Source: Lethocerus indicus (lineage: Eukaryota > Arthropoda > Insecta > Hemiptera > Belostomatidae). Taken from it: DNA of 64,000 nucleotides. Location: contig JACDQD010000010.1 of assembly GCA_019843655.1 (NCBI GenBank), positions 4,013,637 through 4,077,636 on the forward strand, read 5' to 3'. Positions 14,701 to 25,782 of the stretch are shown here, one piece after another. The notes under the pieces were generated by a model that ran no database searches, was not told the origin of the DNA, and worked only from the letters and a program-made list of their open reading frames with translations. Made by a program: the position numbers and the translations under genes. Each line of letters starts with the position of its first letter. Position 1 is the stretch's first letter.

Positions 14701-17700
14701 ATCGACTCGCCAGGAAGTACCGCGTTACAGCCCATATAAAAAAGTACAACGGTAGCACAAAAAAAAGGGAGCTAGAAGGAGTGTAAATTATTAAAAATAT
14801 TAAGCGGCAGACCCCTCCCCCTCGTAAATAACCGGGATGCGGAACACGCAGAAAAGTGGGTCCCCGCCGGTACCACCCCCGGATCCCTGGGGACTCCCCG
14901 AACAGGAAGGAATTGGGGCCCAACTCGTACCCCTAAAACCTACCCCCCCCTCACCATCACGAAACTCTCCACACTGTACACCCCTCTGGTCAATATCCCT
15001 AGGTTTCTGGGTTAACTCCCAGCCCACATGCGACCCACTGGGTTGCGGCAAAGGAACTGGATATTGGAACGTACGGGGTTTAAGTCCTGGACGACTGCCG
15101 AAATATTCGAGCGGGCGGAATCTGAATCTGAATTCAACCCTCACCACTGGGATTATCATTATGCGACCATAAATACCGCCGTCTTTTCCTTTATTTGAAG
15201 CTCCGTAAAACGAGGGTTGACATATCCCATGATCATACCACCTATGGAATATCATCACTCTTTAGATCCTTCATCTCTTACATATACGATGGCGTATAGT
15301 TATCCCTTCTGTAATATCCGGAGATACAATAAGAGTGTAGACTATCTGAATGCTCCTTTACGATAGTGATGACACAATATTTTCTAATGCTCTAGTTGTA
15401 CTTGAGCTACACTTAGGATTAATTAAAAAATAAATATTTTCTAATGTCGGCCAGCCCTTTTTCTGTATCAGCTACAAATAGAATTTTTAATTCAAATTTT
15501 CATTCAATCGCAAATTTGAATTCGCAATAATATTAAAACGCTCGATGGAAGATTGAACGAATCTAAACGGACGTAATTAATTTGATTATTATCTCGGAGA
15601 AATTATGATCGAATCGTACGCAGCGTATAATAAGAAAATATTTCGTTCCCTATAATTTTATTTACAACATCCCCAACTAATGAAATGCAAAAGTGAATTG
15701 GGCTGAAGGTGGGGAGGCGTGTGCAAGAAGTGGGTGGCGGAGTGTTGCCCACATTTCAAGTGTTTGGGGGATTATTATCAGAAAACATCCGATAACGCAC
15801 AACACGTCGACGCCTCGACGGCAATTTTGGTCATCAATCATAAGCATGTAACCTCGTAATTTAAATTATACCACTTCCTGCCGTCTCTTTCCAAAAATAC
15901 CGTGAACTAAGCTAAACCGGCACATTTTCAACGGTGCAATTGATCGAAGTTTTATCATTTTCGGAAATAAAGAAAGAATAGATTTGTGAACTGGCCAGTA
16001 AATATTTGCTTGTCGTCGAATGAAAAACTGGTGACTGAAACATAATTAAGCGTTATTTTAGAACTTTGCACTTATTCTACTGCAGTTCAGACAAGGAAAC
16101 GTCCTACATATTTATTATCAAATAATCGCCAAGGTCGGCGCTTCGTTTCGGTATTGAAACGTCGGATAATAAATAACAGGATAGCAGGATTTGCGTTGCC
16201 AAATTGAACTGACTGTTCAGTGAGCGCAAATGTGCGCGAAAGGAAGTACAAACGCTTATAAAACGCTTTTGGTCAAAACTAATGAAGAGCTTAAACGCCG
16301 CAAAGCTGAGATAGTTAACCTCTAAAGCCAGACTTATTAATAAGATATCAGAAGAAGTAGATATGCAGTACCTTAAGTGTTTGATCTTACACCGGCTCTA
16401 TTCAAAATCCCTTGAGTGTCCGATATCGAGAGCGGGTATGAAGACAAACAAAGACAATTCGCAGAACTGAACAAGGGCTACGCCCTTTCGCCTGATAAAC
16501 GATAGAATTACCCTCAGCGTAACTCCGGCATTACGCGGGTCACAAAGAAATGGGGAAACAAGAAGAAGTAGTCGTTTTAACAAGGTACTTACCGAAAATT
16601 GTTCTGCTGGAGTTTTCCTAACGAAAGTTTCTCAACGTGATTTAAGAGTAGGGACCTCTACAGGACAAGAAGAAATATGGCTCCTCCAGAACGGCATTTG
16701 TTAGTTGGAGTGTTTTCTTCGTTTTTTAAACCCGGCCTATTTTCGGTTTATTTCGGCCGTGAATTCTGAAAAATTCAATCAACTAAGGGATAAGCTCCTG
16801 TTGAATTTTTTCGGGAGATATTAACGAGTTTTCCGACTTCCCTCCAGCCGATTTCTTTTCGTGCTTTTATTACTGAACATGTTTTATTAACCGGATACAC
16901 TTGTAAATTCGTTCAAATTTTGGTCCGAATGCAAAACGAGCGAGTGGACACCGCACTGAAGATAAATGTCGAACATCTTAGCGGAGGCCATACTGCCATC
17001 ACACTACGACAGTTTAAGCTCATCGTTTAGGCCGGTGAGATAATTCCACATATGCACAAAGGTTAGGCCTATTTCGTGGAAGTGACACGTATTAATTATA
17101 AACCTACTAGATAGCAAGTATGATTACTAATAAGTAATTCGACGATGTTTGTTGTGTCAACTGGCTAATTTAGTTTTATCGAATTGTTGACCAGATAAGC
17201 GGGAATGATCAATATAATAAAGTATATGACGCACAAGCAGATTAAGTGAAGAGAATCCGTCATCAAAAGGAAATGGCACAGGAAAGTTAATATGGGGGAA
17301 AAACAAGAAATATGAAGTCGATACAACTTATTCATAAACGGCGTTGTATCTGAACCAGTTCAGAAACTCCATATTTGAATGAACCAACTATGATAGGAGA
17401 ATCAATACTAATATTATAATACCCAAGAAATAGATCAAATGTGAATAAAAAGATAAACCAGCATCTCGAGCTAGAGATTCAACCCCTAGCCTGCACCGAT
17501 ACTTTTCTTGAACTACGGAAAAGCCCCACTAACAGCTGTTTCCCGTATTTGGGATACGTAAGAAAGACAATTAGAAAATTTCATCTATTCCTGTAATACG
17601 TAGTACACAGGCTGAACTGAACTCTTCAAATTTCACAACCGTACGGTCTTACGTTCCTCGTATTCCTTACTATTATTCGTCCGAAATTGAACGGACTACA

Positions 17701-17703
17701 GGT

Positions 17704-17737
17704 AGTTTTTCAGTTTACTACCAGTTTTTCAGTTTAC
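17704..17737. repeat. Short tandem duplication
   Basis: The 15-mer AGTTTTTCAGTTTAC occurs at 17704-17718 and again at 17723-17737, an offset of 19 nt. Confidence 0.8.
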
Positions 17738-20295
17738 GTGGGAAAATCTAACAGGAAACAAGACCCATTTGCGCACAGAATCATTTCCTCCAATCTTCCC
17801 GTCACTGCCTGTATTTATTGTTCAGAAAAGGAGACCAACGCTTCGTTCGGGAAAGCTTATCATCAAACTAAATCATAATATCCTGAATTTCGCTTTCTCG
17901 ACGCTCTGGTTCAATAAAATTTTCAATAAAGACAAAATAAATACGGCGGGACTTTTAAACATCCGCCAAAACACTCGGACTAGGCCCCCGGTTCTCAAGA
18001 CTAGTACTATTTCTTCCTGTGGAACATGTAACGCTATTTCAATACTGAATTTTTACACTTTGCACACAGATTGTGTTGGCCTCGCATCTCATACTGAGGC
18101 TACACAAATGTGTTCGACGTTTCAGAATACTGTCCCTCTGAATGTCTCGACGTTCAGAATTAAACCCAAAATAATGCTAGATTAATACTTAAAGCTACGT
18201 GAAATAATGCAATTTGATCCAATTATATACTCAAAATATGTAACTAGTTTTTCAATACATAGGACGCCAAGCCAATACAACCTGTAGGCTAACCTGTTAG
18301 TTTAATATAAATTCTGGTCATATTAAAAACAAGAGTATGTATTTTTTGTAACTGCGAGAGAATACTCTGAAGAAATCCTCCAGTTCTACCCGATCCCTGT
18401 TTACTGTGTCAATAAACCGGTACGCGTTGGGGCCGAATTTCCACTAGACCGGACGTATCGCAGCCTCGAATGTATACCTCAGACAAAACCTCTGTGGTTT
18501 TAATTTTCCCTTTTACCGCTGTGTAAACCGCCGATAAAACGGTCCTCTCTCTCGCTGTCCTAATCGTCTAATTAATAATAAATTATTTCTCCGCGAATCG
18601 GTGTTCAATCCAGCGTGCAGCTGCTCCCTTTCCTCCTAGCGAGGCTCGCCGTTTTTTCCTTTTACGCCGCGTAAAGAGGAAGCCGCTAGTCGAAAGGCAC
18701 AAAAAAAGAAATGATTTGCGCTTCTAAACAGATGGCGAAAATCCCCCTCCTTCGAGAGCCCTCATTCAACACCACCACCTCTCAAAACGAGGCGTTCCGC
18801 TGTGGGAAGAAATGGGATTTCATTTTTCAGTATAAAAATGTTTATATTATTGCAATATATTGTTGCAATAAACACAATTTAATATTAATCCAGTGGAACT
18901 TCACTTACGAATCCCACTCGGACTTTCATCACCCTTCCGGTCTCGATAATCTCAAAGAAAAACTTCATTAGCTCATTTCTTTTCTCCTTGGCACTTTTGG
19001 AAGTTTTGCTCTCAGTTCTGCTTCGAGACTTATTCTTTCTCCCCGCGAGTCTTCGCTAGAATAACGTTTCTTATTTCGTACCAAAGCACCCTCCGTGTCC
19101 AGCTACGTGGAGGCGTTCGCGTTGTCCAGAGATCGCTGGAAAAAAAGATGGGGGGGAATCGAAACAGGCCCCGATGGAACAAAGAGCTTCCCCGATTGGG
19201 AAATAATATTCCCCGGGTCCAGTTCACCTAGCAGGATAGAACACTACGCCGACATTGGCGTCAAGGCGCCGGGATGTTGGCCGTGAACAGCGGAGGTTGA
19301 GGAGGTCAAACCGACCCTACGGGATTCGAGACGTGCCCGCCTACCGAGTGGTCGTGAGGTTCAACGCCTCCTGCCAAGCAGAAACGCGGGACAAATGAAT
19401 ACGGAGGGAGTCCAGGAAATAAGGAACTCCGGGACCGCGTAGTACGGACGCGGCCCACGGGCCGAGAAGTCGGTTCATTCACAACAGCCGGCAATAAACA
19501 GGAAGGAGTCCATTTTCAATTCCGCCCTCTTGCCGTTTAATTACGTTCTCAAAGTAGCTCGCATAACTCCTTCCACGAATTAATGCTACAAGAAAATATA
19601 CAGTATCTAAATACCGACTGAAATTCATTTTCACAACTCTTTAAGTGTATTTATCTTTATATATTTTATATTCAACGTCTTATTTTATTTGAGGGGCCCC
19701 CAGCGTCGAGAACTCTACAGTAGTCATATAATAACAAATTTATAATCGTGTGAAAGGTGGTAACAATGGAGGGCCATTATTCTCGTTATAATATTCTAGC
19801 AAAGAAGAATAATACTACTATAATGATGGAAGCAGGTCCCTCTTATTCGATGAAAGCAAACGTAACACATTGTCTTCCTAATCAAATTCGACTTTCGTTC
19901 AGTGTTAAGCGCACAAGTCCCGTCAAGTCCCGGCGGTTGTTCCAGCGAGCGGTTACAAGAGCGTCGGGAGCGTTCAGCACTATGAGTGCAAGGTTAAGTC
20001 GATTGGCTGTAACCTGATAAGAAGGCGGCTAGGGGGGCACGGATAGCGTGCACTTCTGGCTACAGCTGACCCCCACCCCTATTTTTAGCGCCGATCGTAA
20101 ATTGACCGCAAAAAAAGAAAAAATTGTAATTGAGCGAAACATGTCGGTTTGACAGAAAGGCAGTTTAACAGGCGCGTCGACAGCCGATCCCATTTCAGGA
20201 GATAGCGAACTCAATTTTGGCGTTGATGCGGCTCGCATTACGGTCCCGCGTTATATCATCGGGACGGGGAGTTGCGTCACGGGCGGACGAACCGG

Positions 20296-20314
20296 GCCAT
20301 TAATCATGGCGGCC
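20296..20314. promoter_or_regulatory. Inverted GCCAT motif pair
   Basis: GCCAT (20296-20300) and ATGGC (20306-20310) form an inverted pair around TAATC, continuing as ATGGCGGCC. GCCAT/ATGGC is the core recognised by YY1/Pho proteins and TAAT is a homeodomain core. The motif is visible; binding is inferred. Confidence 0.3.
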
Positions 20315-20929
20315 GTAGTACACACACGCACTTGGACACCGTCAAAAAGCGGCATTGGTAATATAACAGATTAGCGTTTCTCGCCTACAGACGGAATAGC
20401 AGAAAACGCTTCGATCGGACGGTCGCATACGCCGGCCATCGATCACAGTATCACACAGTACGCGCCGCTTACCCACACCGCTCTGGACATAATTGAATAT
20501 CAACTCCGTATTTGTACCAGCCCGTTCTCAGGTTTTAAACAGCCAGCGCGGACCAAACTTCATCTAACATGACTTGGTCAAACACATAACATAAACACCC
20601 GCGGGAATCGAACAGTCGGTTTTAAGAATCGATCACATAATGTTGAATTGACAAAGAACTACGAATTTCATTCCATTCCGTTTGCTTTCTGACGGAATTA
20701 AAAGCCCGCTGTATTTGGATTATGCGAGTCCAAACCACGGACTACACACCGCAATTTAATCGGGTTAAGTAGCGCAGTTGTTTCCTCTATTCCTTCCTTG
20801 GTCCGATCGCTGTTTACACAGTAAAAGCACGGAGCGATTCCTGACCTTCGGGCCGCTCGTTATTATTATTATTGCATCCGTCCTCCGTGTGCATGCACAC
20901 TCCGCAATGGCTAATGACTGATTTGATAC

Positions 20930-20931
<2 letters not shown>

Positions 20932-20982
<51 letters not shown>
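20932..20982. repeat. (AT)n microsatellite
   Basis: An uninterrupted AT dinucleotide run of about 51 nt. Confidence 0.95.
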
Positions 20983-20985
<3 letters not shown>

Positions 20986-22428
20986 CATTAGCTTGCTAGA
21001 AAATGCAGCAAATGCCCTAATTTAAGTTGGAGTAGTTATGTTTTGTTAAGTTCAAGGGAAAGCAGGTTGCATACAGGTTGTTGGCCCAAGGTCGAGATCA
21101 GTGTCGTCCCCTTCGATTCCGAATACGCCTTTGCGAATAAACCCGTTCGCACTTTATTATTGCGCATTTTCTATAATCGTCGTAAAACTTTTTAATCGAC
21201 AAGTTATCAATCGGATTTCGGTAGACGGGCTTTTTTAGTATTGATATGACAGCGAAAACCCTCGAGATTGCCAACAGAATTTACGGTTCGACAAGAAGAT
21301 TTTCAAGAAACTGATCCAATTTTTTTTTCTTCTTTCTAATAGAAATTGTACTAAAACCCTACTTTTTCCTGTTTTTAAGGTACAAAAACTAGCCCTATTC
21401 AATTTTTTACGATGAATACATCCTCGCGATTTTCTTTCTAGGATTCGATCCCCACTGATGAATCTTCCAATTGCCTTATTATTCTATGACTGCTATCCCG
21501 GCAAGCAAATTCTCTAGGCTATAACTTCAAAACTTTGCAACAGCACCTTAAACTACCTTTAAGGACTAGTTATAAGTGTAAGAAAAACATTAAAGCTCAT
21601 GATTATCCCTTTAATTCGTACTTAAATTCCATAAAAATAGCGAACTACTAGTTAGTTGTAGACAAAATCCAGTTATTCCAGGGTGAATGAACGCGGAATC
21701 GTATTCCAATTGTAAGGAAAGTAATTTCAAGTGCTTATACTTCAACGCTCTATTTTCAATTTTATATTTTAAAAGGAGCATAAAATCTTCGATAAAAACT
21801 GAAGTGAATGGTTCGCTGCACACTGCATGGTCCCGAGGGCCAAAATGAGAAATTAGTAAGTCTTCGGCAACAGGCAAAAGAACAAACCTTTTCTCTCCAA
21901 CTGTCGAGTTTAATTGAAAAAGTTTTCCCTCATTTTTTCTTAAAATACAAAAAGGATAAAAACAAATGAAACTTCAAGCGCGGGAGAACTTTTTTTGAGA
22001 CTCTTTGTATTTAATTGGCGTAATTTTACTGTGAACAAATAGACAGAATTGAAAGTTTGGATTTCGCGGAAATATTATCGTTTTTTCGGATGAAGACTTA
22101 AGAGAAACAATATAATTCCTATAACTTATCAGTAAAAATATATCTCTTTATACCAGTTTCTAATAAAAAGCACTATAATCAAATAAAAAAAAGTTAAAAA
22201 TGGATTCTACTGTACACAACAGCAGAATTTGTTTAATACAGTGAAGACACTAAACGTTCTCCGTTTATATAGTTTGTGGTCTACAGTCACGTATTGAAAT
22301 CCCAGAGGCATTTCACCAAAAGTATTTGACACACGCTCCTTTTGTACTTTGTATATTTAAGAGTTGCTTTATAAGGTTTTCACTGTTACCACACAATGCG
22401 AATACAATTCTGTGGCCTTCACTAAAGG

Positions 22429-22429
<1 letters not shown>

Positions 22430-22517
<88 letters not shown>
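22430..22517. repeat. Compound (TA)n-(CA)n microsatellite
   Basis: About 59 nt of TA repeats pass directly into about 29 nt of CA repeats. The Tyr-Ile and Thr-His repeat frames here are translations of the microsatellite, not genes. Confidence 0.95.
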
Positions 22518-22523
<6 letters not shown>

Positions 22524-23976
22524 GTATAATCATAATAATCGTCAGCCCACTCTTTGTGACATACTGCTGAAGTATACCATAATGTTTATTGGAATATCAA
22601 TTATTTTAGAAAGGACAGGTTTACTGTTAAAGCTTAGTTCTTTTTTAATAGAGATCCGGGAATTAAATTGCTGAGAATAATAATTAATAATAAAAATGTT
22701 TGGGCTTTTCTAAGAAAGTAACATTTGTATCAGTACTCCTTCTTGCGATAATTTCTGTTTCCAACTACCGATGCGGTTAGGATACCCGCACTCCGGCCTC
22801 ACTAGAATCTGCTGTCGGAGCGCTACTGAAGACGGTGAGGCGCCGAAACCGGTCTCGCGTAAGACGAAGTGTGACGAAAGGGGATGGGGTGGGGGGTTGG
22901 AGCGTGAAATGGGACGCGATCCAGAAACTAAGCTCAAGTGCAGACAGGCGATAAAAAAAGAAGAAAGGCCAAAAGGCACAGAATCTGGGCCATTTAATTG
23001 TCCCGCCACTACCTTTCCTTTTTCTTTTCTTTATAACAGAGCACAACTTCTAGGCGGCTAGGCAGGCCGACAAACGGTTCAAGGGACTGGTTTTGTATAC
23101 TCTTTACGGATCGTCCGGTTTACTTTGACGACCTCCAAACAGCAAAAATGAACTTGTAAAACTGCTTTGTCTAATAAAACCAATCTAGAAGCATTGCAGA
23201 CATTCAGAAATACTTCCTTCGGCCAGACCGGCCACTTGACTCGAGGAGCCAAATTTCATCGCCGCAATATGGATAAATCGATTATAATTTTGGGAAAACC
23301 ACAAACGTCATAATCAGTTAATCTATTCCTGATGTTAAATAAAACTACAGTTTCCTCGATTATATATACGCGGATTTCCAAGCTACTAGTGTAAATCCAT
23401 ACACCCCCATTGCCTTTATATCTGACTTAAACATAACGATTACACTGTCGGGTTTACCACTGACATTTTGCACGAGCATATTGATTTCTGACATTTTGTT
23501 CACTAATGAAAATTAAATCATATTATCCTAAATATGATATAACTAAAACGATATTAGTTATTAATAATAATTAGAATCATTTTTAGTATTTCACCGGACT
23601 TATATGTATTTTTGGGTGTCTAGGAAAATCAACTGTATACATGCGTATACTTATATAAATGCATGAAAAAGATGCTAAATAAACATGATTACCGTCTTGG
23701 CACGAGCAGAGAAGGAACAACCGCGAATATTGATTTTCGGTGAAATAGGTCCGGAGAGAACTGAAAGATATTTCACTAAAGATGAATTACTGGCGCTTTA
23801 ACGAACTGGTGAATGAATGTCTGCGGCCCTAATCTCTAGATCCTAAGTCTGACTAGCGCAAAAAACCTTCTAGGCCTCAAATTTCTTTACAGAATTCGCA
23901 CATAACAAACCCATTTCGAAGCAATTCACAATAATGGCCAATATCCACTGAAGTTCATGCGATAACATTCTAATCG

Positions 23977-24009
23977 CGTTTTATTACATGTCCCGCCGTT
24001 TTATTACAT
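23977..24009. repeat. Short direct repeat
   Basis: CGTTTTATTACAT occurs at 23977-23989 and 23997-24009, an offset of 20 nt; probably a local duplication. Confidence 0.8.
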
Positions 24010-24489
24010 CTACTGAAACAGATGCACGTAAGTAAATTACAATAAATTATTCGTAAAGCTATTTTTTGGGAAAACTCATATTCTAAACGTACTTCACCCT
24101 TCCACTTAAAGATACTTAAATATAGTTTCAAGGAAGTAGCGTTCAATTATTTGTTCAATCAATATGCTATAGTATATCGTCACGAAATTTGTTTATATAG
24201 TATAATTTAATGTAAATGAGAACGCCGCTCAATTAATTAGCTGTGATTCATCCGAACGATCTAATACAAAAAGTTTATTTTTCGCCAAGCGTTATCCGTG
24301 TTATCTTATCAATTTCCGAACACATTTTCTCTTACACTCTGTATTTTACGATTTAATTTAAATGACACAAACAGAAATTAATTCCTAGCTAAACTTTCCT
24401 TTCGAAAGCTGGGTCGACCCGACGAATACGCGGGTTTATTCACAATCGTCGAAGACATTTAATAAAATTTCGTCTCTGAAATGTTTCAG

Positions 24490-25782
24490 GCTATAGTGCT
24501 CTGTAAGGAAAACCTACAGCCTTTCACAAGCATAATCGAAATAGGGAATTGTCACAACGTGACAATTAAGTCCGGAGCGATCGGGAATCTGACGGCTCTG
24601 AGGTCGGTAAGACTGTACAACATCGGGCGGCTAGAACTACAGGGGTACGGGCTCAAGTGGGGCACTACCCAGTACATGGACGTCTACCAGCAGGAGAGCA
24701 TCAACGTCACCATCGAGAACACCACTATGACCTATATACCGAGTTACGCCTTCAGCGGTCAACTGGGAGGAATATATATAAAAAATGCCAGAGTACAGAC
24801 GATGCGTTCTTTCTCCTTCTCCAACCTGGCCGACTCGCGGAACATACACCTGGAAAACTGCGTTATCGAAAACATCGAACAGGGAGCATTTAAAAAGTTC
24901 ACGGTAGACAATTTCGGGATAGTCGGAGGTAGTATTGGAGACCTGTCGAGGTATTCGATAAGCGACGTGACGGTGCGCACCGAGCTCAGGCTGAGTGGGG
25001 TCAAGATCCGCGTCCTGAACTCGCAGGCGTTCAGGATCCTGTCTCCGACCAACTTCAGGATTGACCGCTGCCTGGTCGATTCGATTGACCAGGGCGCCTT
25101 CCAGGTTAGCACCAACGGCCCCGTCTTCATAAACAATAACATTTTCATCCGCCTCGGCACATCCCCTTTCTCCGACATCTCGGTGAATCCCCGCTTCCGT
25201 TCGACCTTCGGTAAACAGCAACTCGTGTTCGACAACAACACGCTGGTAGAATTCGCCGACGGAGCCCTCACCTTCAACACTTCCAGCTTCTACCTAATCC
25301 TCGACAGCATAGTGATAAAACGCCAGTGCTCCTGTACGGAGGCGGCGTCCTGGACGACCAGGCTGGTCCGATACACGGGACCTCCGGGACCGAAGGACGT
25401 CGGGAAATTGATGCGGTGCCAAAAGGGCAAACGAGAATTCTCGGTGGCGGAATATGAAAGTAAGCATTGTACACCCGGCGAATCGATGATATTCATAATA
25501 GTCGGGGTGGTTGTGGGAGGGTTGGTCCTCAGCATCGGTATAGGCGTTGTAGTCTACTTTTTCTGCAAGCGGCGGATTCTGAGCCGGTACATCGACGTGC
25601 CCACCGACAGTAACTACAACAGGAATTCGATCTGTTCCAGCGGTAGCAACCACGTAATGATTGTCCCGGATGGGAAAACCTATCGCGAGACCGAACTCCA
25701 CGTTATCGTCGAAAGAGTAGAACCCATCACCGAATTCGTACCGGAACCTATCAGAAACGAATTCGTCAATTCGCCGGACTGA
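24490..25782 (+). CDS. Terminal exon of an LRR/beta-helix-like single-pass membrane protein
   Basis: One open exon encodes 430 residues and ends in TGA. The first in-frame ATG (24481) lies inside a splice-acceptor context, TTTCAG at 24484-24489, so the coding exon most likely begins at 24490 in phase 0 and the signal peptide is on an upstream exon not found. About 275 residues of short repeating beta-strand-like segments follow (for example 'YIKNARVQTMRSFSFSNL' and 'IHLENCVIENIEQGAFKKF', a pattern of leucine-rich or right-handed beta-helix repeats), with several N-glycosylation sequons. Four cysteines spaced CxC...C...C (about residues 280, 282, 310, 327) resemble an LRRCT cap. A hydrophobic helix (about 333-358) followed by CKRR gives a type I topology with a cytoplasmic tail of about 70 residues. 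A cell-surface receptor or adhesion role is inference; I do not recognise the family. Confidence 0.85.
   Translation, partial: AIVLCKENLQPFTSIIEIGNCHNVTIKSGAIGNLTALRSVRLYNIGRLELQGYGLKWGTTQYMDVYQQESINVTIENTTMTYIPSYAFSGQLGGIYIKNARVQTMRSFSFSNLADSRNIHLENCVIENIEQGAFKKFTVDNFGIVGGSIGDLSRYSISDVTVRTELRLSGVKIRVLNSQAFRILSPTNFRIDRCLVDSIDQGAFQVSTNGPVFINNNIFIRLGTSPFSDISVNPRFRSTFGKQQLVFDNNTLVEFADGALTFNTSSFYLILDSIVIKRQCSCTEAASWTTRLVRYTGPPGPKDVGKLMRCQKGKREFSVAEYESKHCTPGESMIFIIVGVVVGGLVLSIGIGVVVYFFCKRRILSRYIDVPTDSNYNRNSICSSGSNHVMIVPDGKTYRETELHVIVERVEPITEFVPEPIRNEFVNSPD

Larger units (their letters stand above)
1..24489. other. Gene-poor, CpG-containing region
   Basis: No exon in this stretch can be supported. 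Open frames exist on both strands but overlap one another, show no recognisable domain and lack convincing splice context. The DNA is visibly richer in G+C and CpG than the region right of 26 kb. It holds scattered GC-rich patches (around 5.4-5.6, 6.1-6.5, 11.6-11.8, 14.8-15.1, 19.1-19.5 and 20.2-20.5 kb) between AT-rich stretches with many TAATTA-type cores. It could be intergenic or intronic regulatory DNA, and the missing 5' exon of the plus-strand membrane-protein gene could lie here. Microsatellites and motif clusters are listed separately. Confidence 0.6.

Noticed and set aside
14800..15258. 152-codon minus-strand and 111-codon plus-strand overlapping frames
   Set aside because: Both fall in a GC-rich patch where stop codons are rare; the composition explains the openness and neither resembles a protein family.
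21430..21447. GGATTCGATCCCC as a tRNA T-arm/B box
   Set aside because: No paired stem, acceptor stem or A box can be built around it on either strand.
22326..22570. Open frames rich in Tyr-Ile and Thr-His
   Set aside because: They are translations of the TA/CA microsatellite.
24481..24489. ATG at 24481 as the true start of the membrane-protein gene
   Set aside because: It is immediately followed by TTTCAG, a standard acceptor, and the frame from it begins mid-ectodomain without a signal peptide.
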